Shown piece by piece: positions 1 to 11,700 of a stretch of DNA of 64,000 nucleotides. The position numbers and the translations under genes were made by a program. The notes under the pieces are model-generated. The model was not told where the DNA came from. It was given only the letters and a program-made list of their open reading frames with translations, and did not search any database. Numbering within the stretch: the first letter of the stretch is position 1; every line of letters starts with the position of its first letter. This DNA comes from Laccaria trichodermophora (taxonomy: Eukaryota; Basidiomycota; Agaricomycetes; Agaricales; Hydnangiaceae): contig JACTVC010000013.1 of assembly GCA_018417955.1 (NCBI GenBank), positions 1,359,105-1,423,104 on the forward strand, given 5' to 3'.

Positions 1-2
1 AA

Positions 3-2390
3 TCAGGACCCCTACCAAACCCAACCGAGCGGGAGGGAGAAGGCGAAGATCAACTACAGCCAAAGGAGGAACCATTCGATCGGGCAAAACCAGACAAAGG
101 GAAGGAGAGAGATAGGGTACACAACTATGAACGCCGGAAGGACGACGAGCATGGAGAATGGATCATCCTGGATCTAGGCAATGAGCAAGGTCGGTTTTTT
201 CTGCTTCAAATCTCTAATCTCTGTGTACTTACAGACGGCTTTCCAACCTCAGCCTACACGAGCATCCTTCGTATATTTCATCGCCATCTGAGTGTTCCTT
301 CCTCTTCCTCCTTCACCCCTTCTATTCCTGTTATACCATTTGAAAGACCGACTAGTCCTGGCCGTCCCTTGGGAGGCCACCCTCCGTTCTGGTCTTCAAC
401 CACGCTCGCGTCCCAAAAGGAAGTCGATGAAGAAATTTCTCCCACAACACGCAAACGCGCCACCTCGGATGCTGGGCTGGCATCTGGTTCACATAGAGCT
501 TTCGGCCATGAGTCTGATGCAGACGACGATGGCGATTATTTTGCAAGCTCTCCCTTCCGTATCACTAAATCAAAGTCAAGACATCCTACCATTCTTGCCT
601 CCCTTGGCGTTGGTAATACTACAAATCGTCGAGGGCCCTTCGAACCCTTACCATACCCAGAGTGGAGGCTAGAAGTCGTGGAGCGGGCTCAAGCGGCTGG
701 GATGGGTGAAAGAGGACGTCCGTTGGATTTGATTCTTTTTGGTCATCGGCCATTGTTTCAAATGGATGAGTCGAAGAGACAGAAAAGCTTGAAAAGTTAT
801 GACTCTAGGTCGCGCAGGTCAACAGTAACAACCTTATCTAAGCGAAGACCATCGCATGTCAACGACGGGGAAACAATCCGTAGTGACAGCGACAAAAAAG
901 AGGGCAGTGTCAATGATGGCAGTGATGATATCATTCAAGTCAGCGATAGCGAGGAGGAAATGAGTGAAGTAGAATGGCGGGGATGGATGGGTGACCTTCA
1001 TCGGCAAAGCGTAGTCCGTGCACAACGTGACGAAACGGCGATTTCGGAAGCCCAAGTATCATCCAAGGCAAGAGAGAGCGATGATTCGGACGATCCACCA
1101 ATTAACCCGGAAGCTGAGCGTCGGAAATTTTGGCGACGGAAAAAGGATATGGAGCCATGTGGTGTCATTACCTCTCTCTACACAAGTACCGCTCTTCCCG
1201 GTTTCGTGGCCACATCGCATGAGCATCACCAGCAATTACACCACCAGCAACACCTCAGAAGACAACGCTCATCACGTCCAGCGACTACGACAACCCTATC
1301 ATCGCCGTCTTCCAATGAATCCCTTGCCGTCCATCGCCGTGGTGCCCTCAGCTTTGGGTTCTCGCCTGTTGACATTTCTTCAGCTTCAACATCACCTCCT
1401 TCGAGCCTCTCGCACCATGGCCATTCTCACTCACAATCGCAAACTTTCTTGGGACATCACCGGTATACTGGACACTCTTCCCTTCACCACTCAACATCCA
1501 TGTATGCAGGCCTTAGGAACGATCCCCGTCTGGTTCAGGAACCGCCCCCTCGTCGTCCAAGCATGCCGACCCTGACAGCCGAGCAAAACGTCGGTTTGTT
1601 AACGAGTAGTGAGCCTCTTCGTATGCCTGGTGGGAAACGGGAACAAGGATTTGTGATCACCGAACGCAGTACCGCATTGGCTACATTGGAGACAACCTCT
1701 CCTTTCCAGTTCAACAGCGTTACCATCCAAACCCCCCATTTGGCCATGGTTCCGTCCTCACCCACTGCATCATCTTCAAAGATACCAGTTTTAGTATCAG
1801 GAGAGCAAGAGGATATACCCCCCTCCTCTAGCTCCACGCCAGCTACCACTCCACGACGAGTGAGCTCGGCAGGATTGGCTGGACCTCTGGCTGGAGGATC
1901 AATAAGTCGTTCAACAAGCGTACTTTCGAAAGGGGGAGGTCTGTTACGGAAGAAGGAGAGCGATCTCGGCAAGGACGCGGACAGAGCTCGAAAGGCAAAA
2001 GAGAAGCAAGACAAGGCTCGAGAAAAGGAGGAGCGAGCCAAGGAGAAAGAGCGCGCGAAGGAGATGGAGAAAGAACTCAAAGCCAGACAGGACGCGTCCG
2101 GAAGGAAACTGCAGCGCCCAAAGTTGTCGCTTGCGACGTCGTCGTCTCGTCAAAATCTTACTTCTTCAGAAGCGCATTCTCCGCAGGTGAGGAGTCCGAC
2201 GATGGCGGCTGCCAAGCAGATCCTGCGACGCGTTAAATCTGGCTCGAGTTTGAAGTCTGTGAATGAAGCTGCGTCGCCCGTGGTGGGTCCGTCGATATCG
2301 TCGTCAAAGAAGAAGAAGCCTGGTGCTTTGGAAAGGATTGTCAGGGGTTTGGATTCCGCTCTCGATTTTAGTAGTGATTCTCGCAAGTAG
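3..2390 (+). CDS. Hypothetical Ser-rich protein, C-terminal part (5' end outside window)
   Basis: The frame is open from base 3 to the TAG at 2388-2390. There is no in-frame ATG before 369, so the gene starts upstream of the window. Bases 190-234 have GT...AG ends and a CTAAT branch-like site and are 45 nt long, so they may be an in-frame intron. Before it lies an acidic stretch ending in EWIILDLG. After it come a moderately conserved-looking middle (WRLEVVERAQ, EVEWRGWMGDLHRQ), a long Ser/Thr/Pro/His-rich segment, a Lys/Glu/Arg-rich helical or coiled-coil stretch near bases 1960-2090, and a basic C-terminus. No signal peptide or membrane segment is visible. I do not recognise the family. It is likely an intracellular scaffold-type protein, which is inference only. 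Confidence 0.7.
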   Translation, partial: SGPLPNPTEREGEGEDQLQPKEEPFDRAKPDKGKERDRVHNYERRKDDEHGEWIILDLGNEQGRFFLLQISNLCVLTDGFPTSAYTSILRIFHRHLSVPSSSSFTPSIPVIPFERPTSPGRPLGGHPPFWSSTTLASQKEVDEEISPTTRKRATSDAGLASGSHRAFGHESDADDDGDYFASSPFRITKSKSRHPTILASLGVGNTTNRRGPFEPLPYPEWRLEVVERAQAAGMGERGRPLDLILFGHRPLFQMDESKRQKSLKSYDSRSRRSTVTTLSKRRPSHVNDGETIRSDSDKKEGSVNDGSDDIIQVSDSEEEMSEVEWRGWMGDLHRQSVVRAQRDETAISEAQVSSKARESDDSDDPPINPEAERRKFWRRKKDMEPCGVITSLYTSTALPGFVATSHEHHQQLHHQQHLRRQRSSRPATTTTLSSPSSNESLAVHRRGALSFGFSPVDISSASTSPPSSLSHHGHSHSQSQTFLGHHRYTGHSSLHHSTSMYAGLRNDPRLVQEPPPRRPSMPTLTAEQNVGLLTSSEPLRMPGGKREQGFVITERSTALATLETTSPFQFNSVTIQTPHLAMVPSSPTASSSKIPVLVSGEQEDIPPSSSSTPATTPRRVSSAGLAGPLAGGSISRSTSVLSKGGGLLRKKESDLGKDADRARKAKEKQDKAREKEERAKEKERAKEMEKELKARQDASGRKLQRPKLSLATSSSRQNLTSSEAHSPQVRSPTMAAAKQILRRVKSGSSLKSVNEAASPVVGPSISSSKKKKPGALERIVRGLDSALDFSSDSRK

Positions 2391-2948
2391 TTGTGTCGTA
2401 TATTTATTTATGGACGTGCTATATCCCTCATATAATAGTGCTCTCTCTCCACTCTGTATCCCTAGCTATATCCCAACGCCTCCTTTTGCAAATTGACGCA
2501 TTATGCAACATCACACTGCCGTAGCCTCGTATAATAGGAATGGCGCCTAGGCAAACCTAGACTGTGTTGAAGAGCCTAGAGGGCGTCGCACTGTGAATGA
2601 CAACTGACCTGTAGAATGACTTTCACATAACCCAAAATGATCGTCCCAACGAGCAGAGAAGCAAAAGGGCACCTCCAAATCAATCCCTCCAACCAAAACC
2701 TCATCGATCATCTTCAATCAGCCTTGCGCAGCGAGTCTGGAGAGAAAATAGCTCAGCTAGTGCTTCTGCGTTATAAATCCTGCCTTGAGGCACGACGTTT
2801 TCACGTGTTTTCCAAGAGTGATCTCAAGGTGATCTGTGTTTCCTCGGCAGGTTTAGAACAACCCACCATCCAAAGATCCTAGCAATAGAACATCCATCCA
2901 TGCTTCTTCGACGCCACGACGACGACGACAACGACCTCAACCCTCAAC
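2391..2948. other. Intergenic, contains one copy of a dispersed repeat
   Basis: This is the 3' flank of the Ser-rich gene and the 5' flank of the hydrolase gene. Bases 2622-2735 resemble 13447-13560 downstream of LYS4. Shared blocks include AGAGAAGCAAAA and AACCAAAACCTCATC, followed by TTCA..CAGCCTTG. No gene is visible. Confidence 0.55.
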
Positions 2949-4301
2949 ATGCTCTCCCAACCTATAACCATCCCTCCAACGTCCTCCTACCCCCTCCACA
3001 TAACGGCGAAAAGGTATCCTTTTCCACGATTCGACGTTGACGCCAACCCACGTGCACGTACCCTGTTGGTACTGCATTCGACGAGTTTTCATAAAGAGAC
3101 TTGGGAGCCTTCGCTTTCTCGCTTATTTGACCTCGCGACGAGGGAGCGTGGGGAGGCGTTGATAAGGGAGGCGTGGGCTGTAGAATGTCCGAACCACGGT
3201 CAATCGGTGGAGTTGAATGAGGAGGCGTTGAAGAAGGGGGAGTATGCTGATTCTTGTGCGTGACACTCATTTTCGATCATCGTTTTGGGCTGATTGATTG
3301 GCGCAAGTTTCGTGCGAGCACTATGCGGTAGCCATTCACCACTTCCTCACCTCTGGCGTGGCGGATTTTTCAAATGCGAACTTGATCGGCATCGGGCACT
3401 CTCTAGGCGCAAATGCCATGTAGGTACACCCTTCAACTTCGCCTCATTAGAGTATGTAATACTAACTTTTTCACTAGCCTTCTCTTACAACACCTACTCC
3501 CCAAGATCACATTCTCATCGCTCATCATCATCGAACCCATGGTTAGCCCCGCTGGCGGGGACAAGCTCGCCCCCCTCCGCAAGAAACTCATCACTTCCGC
3601 GAGAAGGAGGCGAGCTGCGTGGCCCTCTCGAGCCGAGGCGTTGATGGTGTTGAAAGAGAGGGAGGGGACAAAAAAGTGGGATGGAGCTGTCTTGGAACTG
3701 TTTGTTGTGAGTCTTTTCCTGTTGCTACGAAGGACTCGGGCGGTGACTGACGAAGATTTTGTTTAGAAACACGCGATTAGGGAGAAGGAAGATGGGCAGG
3801 TTGGGTTGGCGTGTACGAGGGAACAGGAAGTGGTATTTATCCCTACCTATCTCCTTTACCCTTCTTTATCTCATCTAACTTCCTTCTTTATCGCAGACGA
3901 TGTACAGCGACGTAGCAGGCGCCACTGAACCCGTGCATGACCTCGACAGGGTATGTCACCTTATACCGGTGCATCTTATACTCGGGAAGATCAAGGATTT
4001 CATGTACGTTCCCTTTTCTCCCCGCACGTCTGGGTTTCCCACTTATGGAACAACGACAGCCCCGCAAAAGTACACGAAGCTCTCACATCACCAACCTCCG
4101 GGCGAGTGTACGCATCGATAAGTGTGATTGAGGGAACGGGGCACCTGGTATGTCATTCCTTCCTTCCTCCTCCTTCTCTTCGGTTCCTTCTCCTGACAAT
4201 AAATCAAAAAGATACCGCAAGAGAAACCCAAAGAACTAGGAACCGCTATATACGACATTCTGACGGGCAAGAAAGGGGTGCCGCCAAAGCCCAGACTATG
4301 A
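2949..4301 (+). CDS. Alpha/beta hydrolase-fold protein, peroxisomal-lipase (Lpx1)-like
   Basis: Seven exons keep frame: 2949-3255, 3308-3419, 3478-3706, 3767-3832, 3897-4003, 4060-4147 and 4212-4301, giving 332 residues. All introns are GT-AG and 52-64 nt. The N-terminal half has a LLVLHSTSFHKETW segment (oxyanion-loop region). The second exon carries the nucleophile elbow GIGHSLGAN, with Ser in GxSxG context. The catalytic-His candidate is in EGTGHL just before the last intron. I did not fix the acidic residue. This Ser-Asp-His plan is that of AB-hydrolase-1 lipases and esterases; similarity to yeast Lpx1 and fungal toxin-biosynthesis-type hydrolases is from memory. The protein ends in PRL, a weak match to a peroxisomal PTS1 signal. 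The substrate is unknown. Confidence 0.85.
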
Positions 4302-5148
4302 TCTCGCTATACTAATTATCTATGATCTTGCTGTCGTGTTATACTCACTGTACTTTTACATCATGCTTTGCTAGGACAGAATTTGGTAAACGGATCTTGT
4401 GATACAGCTTTGCTTCCTAGTCAAGATTACGAACACGGCACTTCCTCCTGAATTGTTGCAGTCGCTGTCAAGATTTGCTTCCTTGTCACGAGGCCATTTG
4501 CGCTAAACTATTGCAATCTTTGGTCGACAAAATGGAGGGAGGATTCAGTCCTGCAAGGTTGCTGCCAACGACTCTAACTGACTCGGAGAAATTACGCCGG
4601 AAATGACTGACGCAACAAAGCTCAGCATTGAAACGGTGATAATTCCTGGGAGTTTTACTCGGAGTTGGACAGCAAGGCTCGGAAGCTTTTCCTGACTGGA
4701 AGCAAGAGAGGTTCATCAGTCCATGGATCTGTCATAACTTATTCGTCATGACCTGCTGCACGCCAAGGCAGACGGCCTCGTATCACTGGTGTTACTCAGG
4801 CCTGAGGAGCTCTCTGAAATATAGCCTTCGTCAAGATTTTCGTCAGCTAAGGAAACAGCTGGCTGGCTGCAGGGCGTTGCGGAGGTTATTCTCAAATCCC
4901 AATGCGTTCGGAAGCCGCCTACTTGAAGCCCCGTAGATGATGAAACCCTTTTTGAGTTTCGTATAATACACCGCGATGCCAAACTCCTTTCAAATGGCAT
5001 GTAAGACGTTTATGTTATCGATAATGTTGGGATGGTACTCACCGTTTCATCCTAGAGTTCTCGTGCTCATTCATTTCCTGCTGCCGTTGTTGTCGACTAT
5101 CGCCCATGCGCACCACGTTCACGTCGCCGTTCCTGGCCTTAACAACGA
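4302..5148. other. Intergenic; possible remnant of a secreted ORF
   Basis: There is no well-supported gene. From about 5006 one frame reads a hydrophobic, signal-like stretch (VLVLIHFLLPLLSTIAHAHH) into the first unit of the tandem duplication at 5149. I could not make a frame-keeping splice, so this is treated as a remnant. Confidence 0.4.
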
Positions 5149-5393
5149 CGTTGACTGTATGTATCGACGTCCGCCAAACGGGGGTACGTCGAATCTGCAA
5201 AGGTATGTTAGTTTTCGTGGATGTTTAAGGAAAGAACACTGACTTTGTGCATGTTGCATCTACCTAGTCATCGTCAACGGCGTGGACTATACGTATCGAC
5301 GACCACCAAACGGGGGTACGCCGACTCTTGAAAAGGTATGTTAGTTTCCACGAATGTTGAAGGAAAGAAAACTTACTTTGTGAAGTTGCATCT
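5149..5393 (+). repeat. Tandem duplication, two ~110-bp units
   Basis: Unit 1 is about 5151-5261 and unit 2 about 5284-5393. Both contain CCAAACGGGGGTACG, GGTATGTTAGTTT, AAGGAAAGAA and TTGCATCT in the same order. In one frame each unit encodes a VDxxYRRPPNGGTxxL-like peptide followed by a GTATGT donor. This suggests a duplicated exon plus the start of its intron, though no continuous gene could be built. Confidence 0.7.
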
Positions 5394-5459
5394 ATGCCCC
5401 GTGGCTCGTCGTCGTCGTCCGGCAAGGCGTAATGAAGAGATGCTGACGCGTTTGCAGTA

Positions 5460-5586
5460 ACGTTCTGGCGAATTTGACATGTAATTTACATGCCGTCATG
5501 TCGCTTGTTGGGAGGAACGGTGGAAGTAATGTTGGGGAGTGGGTCAGGCTGGGTGTATGTGGAATCTGGGTGATTAGAAGAGTCAA
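5460..5586 (+). pseudogene. Shortened duplicate of the URB1 3' end
   Basis: Bases 5461-5503 match the start of URB1 exon 11 (from 11883) with a few mismatches, beginning exactly at the exon border. The match then jumps to 12533-12603, the end of URB1 exon 12, sharing GGTTGGGGAGTGGGTCAGG-like sequence and the terminal CTGxxTGATT. About 610 bp of the gene, including intron 11, are missing. The fragment lies about 150 bp upstream of URB1 in the same orientation. Confidence 0.8.
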
Positions 5587-5740
5587 CGGAATAAAATTTG
5601 CGTCGCGTCGACGCGACGCCGAGTGGGTTACATAATCGTATTTTTCTGCGCTGTACGTCGCGCCGATACACTTTGTTCACGGCAATCCTCAAAGTTCGCG
5701 TTAGACTATGAACTGCAATCGTTGACCATACCCTCAAGAA

Positions 5741-8700
5741 ATGCCCGCGCAACCATCGAACTCGTTCCCTTCAAAACGCCCACGGACCGAAGGCCCGGCA
5801 AAAAAATCTATCAAATTCACGAGTGTGGCTGACATCCGGAGCAATCTTCATATTCAAAATGATACTCTTGTGGAGGGTGCGTATAACTCGTATTCTAGGC
5901 GTTGGTTTATCTTACTTACTCTAGCCCAGCCATTACTGGTTTGCGCAACCAGTTGACTGTGTGGCCAACAGAACCTTCGATACCACCTAATGACGAACGA
6001 CTTTTGTTGGTTCAAAGATGGATTGAGAGTTCACCTGGGGCGACGGAAGTTTTTGAGATTTGGGATGGGGCTGGTCCAGTGCGGCCTTCGTTTTTCTTAG
6101 CTTTGTCTTTTCTGACGACGTTACAGCGCCAGACATCGTTAATCGCTGTGTCGCTATCTTTGCTTTCATCAGTGCTGACACTGTTGTCGTCCCATTACAC
6201 ATTCCATGCACTCGGCCAACCCATAGTCAAGGCTCTTCTGACTCCAACGTATCTGCGTCGACTCAATTCTTACGTCGGCGGTTCAAACAATGAACTCATC
6301 ATCGTCACACTCAAACTATTGAATGTCATGGCCTCTTTTGCTGGTGGTCGAGAGCGCAAGGTGGTGTTGGAAGGTTTTGCTTGGGAGATCAAGGTACGCG
6401 TATGATATCTTTCCTCAACAACCAACGTTAACGTTCCTCCAGTCTCTACCAAAACTTCTGAACATGCGACGCAAAACGAAAAATGAAGAAACCCCAGACC
6501 CACTGATTAAACCAGGTCCGTTAAACTCCCTTTTATTACGCCAAAACTCATTCTATTCTTTTCTAGACATTCGAATCCTCTACATCCTCTTCCTCCTCTC
6601 GTTCGTCAACGCCGGCACCCCGTCTCAAATCAAGTCCTCCTTCATTTCGCAACACCGAGATGCTTTCCTCGCGATATTCAAATCGCTCAACCAAGATCAT
6701 TCGTCCCTGATCCGCAAGATTCTCGAGGTATCCTGGGCTGGGATTTGGTCTGACCCAAAAGTCAAACGGACATTAAAGATAGGGCTTTTTAGTGAACAAA
6801 CCGTTGCCCATGTGAGTTTTTCGAGTTCTCTACCCACTTTTGTTCTTTTACTTACAAAATTATCTACCACAAGCTCCTAAAACTATACGACCACGTCACC
6901 TCTGACACTCAAGACGCAGATTACGTACCAGCAGATCTCGTACGCCACTTCCTCCTCGCAATATGCACTCACCCAGGGGTTGGGATATGTTTCAAAGATC
7001 GAGGATGGTATCCACGCGAAGCTGAAGGTGACTCCGACCTCAGTGGTCCAAAAGACGACCCCGACGCCCAAAACCAAAAAGGAGGCAAGATGTACAACAA
7101 GATTCTAGCGAACATCCTCAAAACCCTAAAAGTAAACGAAGACGCCCGACAACAAGAACTAGCTATTAAAATAATGTCCGCCTGCCCGGAACTAGTAGCG
7201 GGCTACTGGGCCGGCGCAGCGCTCACACTCGAGCCGAGGCTCTCCTCAAAGTGGATAACGAACGTTTCGTTTTTTGGCGTGGTCATTTCGTTGCCTGTGC
7301 CCACCACCTCCTTCTTCCTCCCCAACACACGTCAATACAACCCGACCCCGCCCCCTCTAACCACCATCCTCGAAAACATTTTACCCTCGTCCATCAACAC
7401 CAAATCCCACTTTTCCAAAGGCCTTCAATCTACATCGGGGCTTGTACAGCATTGTACGGCGTTAGCACTGGCGAAGTGTCTTCAGAAATATGAGAGTGTT
7501 TTAAGGGTGTTTGAAGAGGCGCAGGAAGTGCTTGAGGAGGATTTGGAGGAAGGGCAGTGGGTGAGACGACGGAGGGAGGTGGAGAGGGAGGTTAGGAGGC
7601 GGGTTCCGGAGGTGGGAGTTGTTGTTGGGTTTGCGCAGCAGGGGAAGGGGAGGGGGAATGAGGTGAGGGGAGCGTTGTTGGCGGAGAGCGCGCAGAGGTT
7701 GTTGTGGATGTATCATCGCTGCTTGCCTTTTGTTGTTGCGGAGGCGAGGTTTGATGTTGGCAAGTTGTTGTTGAATTTTTCTGTGCGGAGTGGTGATGAG
7801 AAGGAAAAGGAGGATGGGATGGAGGTGGAAGGAGAGGAGGGGAAAGATGACGGTGAAGAACCTGGAGCAGCCGTGCGACTTCATCGTGTCCAGCAACTAC
7901 ATGTCCTCAAGATTTTGAAAGAGAGCGATCAGTTTGTGTGGGCTGGTAAAGCAGGTACGTATTCTTCCCCATCTTCGTCGCTTTCATACCCTAATTTACC
8001 ACCTCAGGTTCTGCACCTCACACAAATCTCCATATCCTCCTCAAATCCCTCACCACCCTCACCACCCCTCTCCTCCGCAACGCACTTTCCTCCCTCCTAC
8101 AGCACATCCTCTCACAAAGCATCCTCTTCCAATCCGACACTTCCGAACCCTCCCTCTGGCTTTCTTGCATACCACACACACGCCGGTCGCCAGGTGCCGA
8201 GTCGCCCGACGGTACGCCTCTGAAAGACGAAGGCGAGGTGGTCATTAGGTTTCTCGACGAATGTGTCCAGCGGTGCTTGAAGACGCCGTATCGGTACATT
8301 GAGGACATGTACGCTCTTTTCACTACGACACCTGGAGAGATCCCAGACAGGTTAGACGCGTGCCCCAGCCCACTCCTTCTCACGGTTCTTGAGCAGCTGG
8401 ACGCAAAGGTCGGGAACAAGTCCCTCTCTCCCTCTGGTACTTTGGCCCTCGCTTCGTTCGTTAGGAAGCTGGTGTTTCGTTTGACTAGTAAAATGGTGGA
8501 TTTGAAGGCGTTGAGGGTGGTTGTGGATAAGCTTGACGTGGTTCTTGGCCCGGAGAGGCTTTGGGATGGGAGTGGGGATGAGGTTGTGAGGGGTGCGGTT
8601 AGGAGAGAGGTTGGATTGATGAGCAGATGCTTGGGTGTTCCGCCGAAACATGCGTTTGGTATGGAGAGCGAGGGCGAGGGTGTGAATGCGTTCCTTGGGC

Positions 8701-11700
8701 AGGTTGAGGGTATGCAGATTCGTGAGTCCTTTCTTCCCCCTCCTATAGCCATTTGGTTTGATTACTTCTACAGCCACGTCAAAATCGCAGCGAATCAATG
8801 CAGCTTCCGAGCTGATCGACTGGTTTCGTCTCGTCAATCAACCATTGAGTCCCTCCCAAGTCAGGCAGCTCGCAAATCAAATTTTCAAATTCCATGTACC
8901 TGCAATCCAAGATCTGGTGGAATATCTGGATCCTGAACAGTCTAACATCTGGGACGGACTTGAGGTCGTATCGAATTTCCAGGCCCAGTATGTTATTTTC
9001 ATTCACTTCTTCCAGAAGCTTTTACCACTCGCACAGTTTGGACTTCGCATGGCTTTTCTTACACGCGAGAGAATATGAAATCATGGACGAGAACTGCCGT
9101 GTCGTTCTCTCTGACTCCGCGTTCACGTCAACCACGTCTTTGGTCGATGTAATGAGAGTGGTGCGCCTCATAATGCATCGGTTGTCTGCCCAGCAGCAGA
9201 GTGAGAGTGAAGGCGCGGTAACGGGGTTGTTTCTGGTTCTAGCTCGGATCGTGAGGGGGTCAAAGGCCGTTCTGAGCCCAGGGGAGTTTACGTCCCTTAA
9301 AGCAATGGTTTTTGAGCATCAGGGTGTTTTGAAGGAGATATTCATGGCTGGGGGTCCTGCAGAAGGTACTATTTTTCAGTTTGTTGTTAAAGGCTTCTCT
9401 GACGGCTTTATAGGGACCAGACAGTTTCTTGAGGCTTCGCTCGTTGCGACATTGGAGGCTGATAGGCTGCTGGTCTCGGACATTGGACGTCATTGGATGG
9501 ACAAGCTCCAACTCACTCTTCTCAACAGTGATTCATCATCCTTCAACGTCCAATTCGCACTATTATGGGTTCAATACATTAACCCAGAAGAGCTCTTCAC
9601 CTCACTCGACACACTTGCATCCTCCATCGACGGCATGGCCTCCCCCTCCGTTTTGGAAACAGTCAAACACATCCTCCACGCCATCCTTTCAACCTCCCAA
9701 TCCGAATCCGAATCCCACTCGGAGGGCTTCCTAACACAACGACTGCCCCAGCTCCTCTCTCTTCGCTCCATCCTTCCTGACTCGGAAACGTTGGAGAGTA
9801 TGGTAGCGACAGCTATCGAGGCGACCATTCCTATCGGGTTGGATGGGTCTTTTGTGAATTCTGGGGATGTTGAGGTCGGTGTCGTTTCTGTGGTCAAACG
9901 CTCAAAGATGAGGTGGACACGTCGTTCTGTTCTTCTTCCCGGCGACTTCCAGATCCAGCCGTTTTTGACTCAGGAGACCTGGACGGAGGCGACTGTAAAG
10001 ATTGTCCGAGGGTGGTTGTATAAGCGCCCATCTAATCCTGATTCCGAGGCTTTTACATCTTGGTTAGGTTCGCAAGAGTGTCTCAGGCGTTCGGATGAAC
10101 AGCTTGTTCCTGTTGTGCATGCTTGGTTGGATACTACGAGGTCGAGGGGCAGTAATCTTTCTGGGTTTGATGGGGAGGTTTCGAAGCGGCTATTCGCTCG
10201 GCTGGTGGGCGTTGTACTCGATGGAGAGGTTTCGACATTGTTACGAGCTCAAGCCGAAATTGCTGCTTGTCAACTGGTCTCATTGACACCGTCTGGACAA
10301 TCCGAAGCTTTGTTAAGACGATTGACAACAACGCTAGAGTCGAAGCCTTTGACGGCTGAAACGCCCGAGTTTCTCAGCTTGATAGCTGGAATTCACAAAA
10401 TCGCGGGTCAAGACGCGAAAGCTGTGGTATCAAATGTTGTTGATCGGGGGATGCAATGGGCAATTCGGCAGTTCTCGGAAGGAGAAGAGGATGAGGGTGC
10501 TGTGAGGGTCGTTGAGGAACTGAGTACGTGTTTTGTTCGACTTTTCCCACTTGTTTGCCTAACGGTCGAGTTAGTACAATTGGTCGAATTGACGTCTGTT
10601 TCAAAGCCGAACACGGTCGAGACACTTCTTGGGGTTATCATCCAAAATCGCCTGTCAAGCCCTTCTGCAATCAAACTTGCTGAGGCTGCTCTCCGGACGG
10701 CATCATTGAAGGTACCCTTTCTCCTTACCCATCACCAATCCCTCTCACCCTTACCCTCCTCTAGCCATTAATCGTAAACCGTCTTCTACAAAGCACAGTA
10801 CAACACCCGCACTTCTTCAAACTCTGCTCCCTTCCATCTTCCGCCCGAGACGGCATCATCTCTCTGCTATACACCCTCTTCCACCTCCATCCCACAAACA
10901 CATGTCAAGTCACTCACATCGAGCCTTTAGTCCGCGTATATCGAGGTACATTGTCCAGTGCCGATCTCAAGGTGCTATCCATATTCCAGCTCTTCGAAAC
11001 AACGAGGAAGTTGTCCGTTTCTCAGTTGTTTGGGAGGTGGTCTGCGGTGGGTAACGGTGAAGAGTCCGGCAAGGCGCTTGATGCAGTTCTGAGCTTGGAT
11101 GCGGGTGTTGTGTTAAGGACGTGTCTGAACTTTCCTTGGTGGCGTCGTTTGGAGTTTGACACTAAACCTTTGCCTAGGAGGACAAGTGGTGGAGACGAAG
11201 GGCTGTACGACCCCGTCTTCCTCATTCTCCTCTTCGGACACATGCTCGCAGAGTCTCCGCCTACATCAGCCATATCGTGGATAGAGATGTTCCGCACCAA
11301 CATCGTTTCGCTCATCTTGAGGGCGCTGGCGAGTAAATATGCGGGTATGAGGGAGGTTGCGATCCTCCAGATCGTTGCACTGTATAAACATATGGCTACG
11401 GCGGATTTACAAGAGAAACCACACATCTTGCATATCCTTACACTCCTCAAAAACACATCCCCAGCCCCCTCCTCCTCATCTTCAAACGAACCATGTCCCC
11501 GTCTACCAACGTACACCGCCCTGCTCCTCACACACGCCCTACGCGCGCTCTTCCACCCTTCCCACTTCACTTACCCTCTCATCGCACGATTCCTTTTACA
11601 GCGGCCGGAATTGGATACGGGGGACGTACCGCTGCTTTATGGGATGTTATATAGCAGCGAGAGTGAGGGATGGAAGAAGGAGCGAGCGTGGATTATACGG

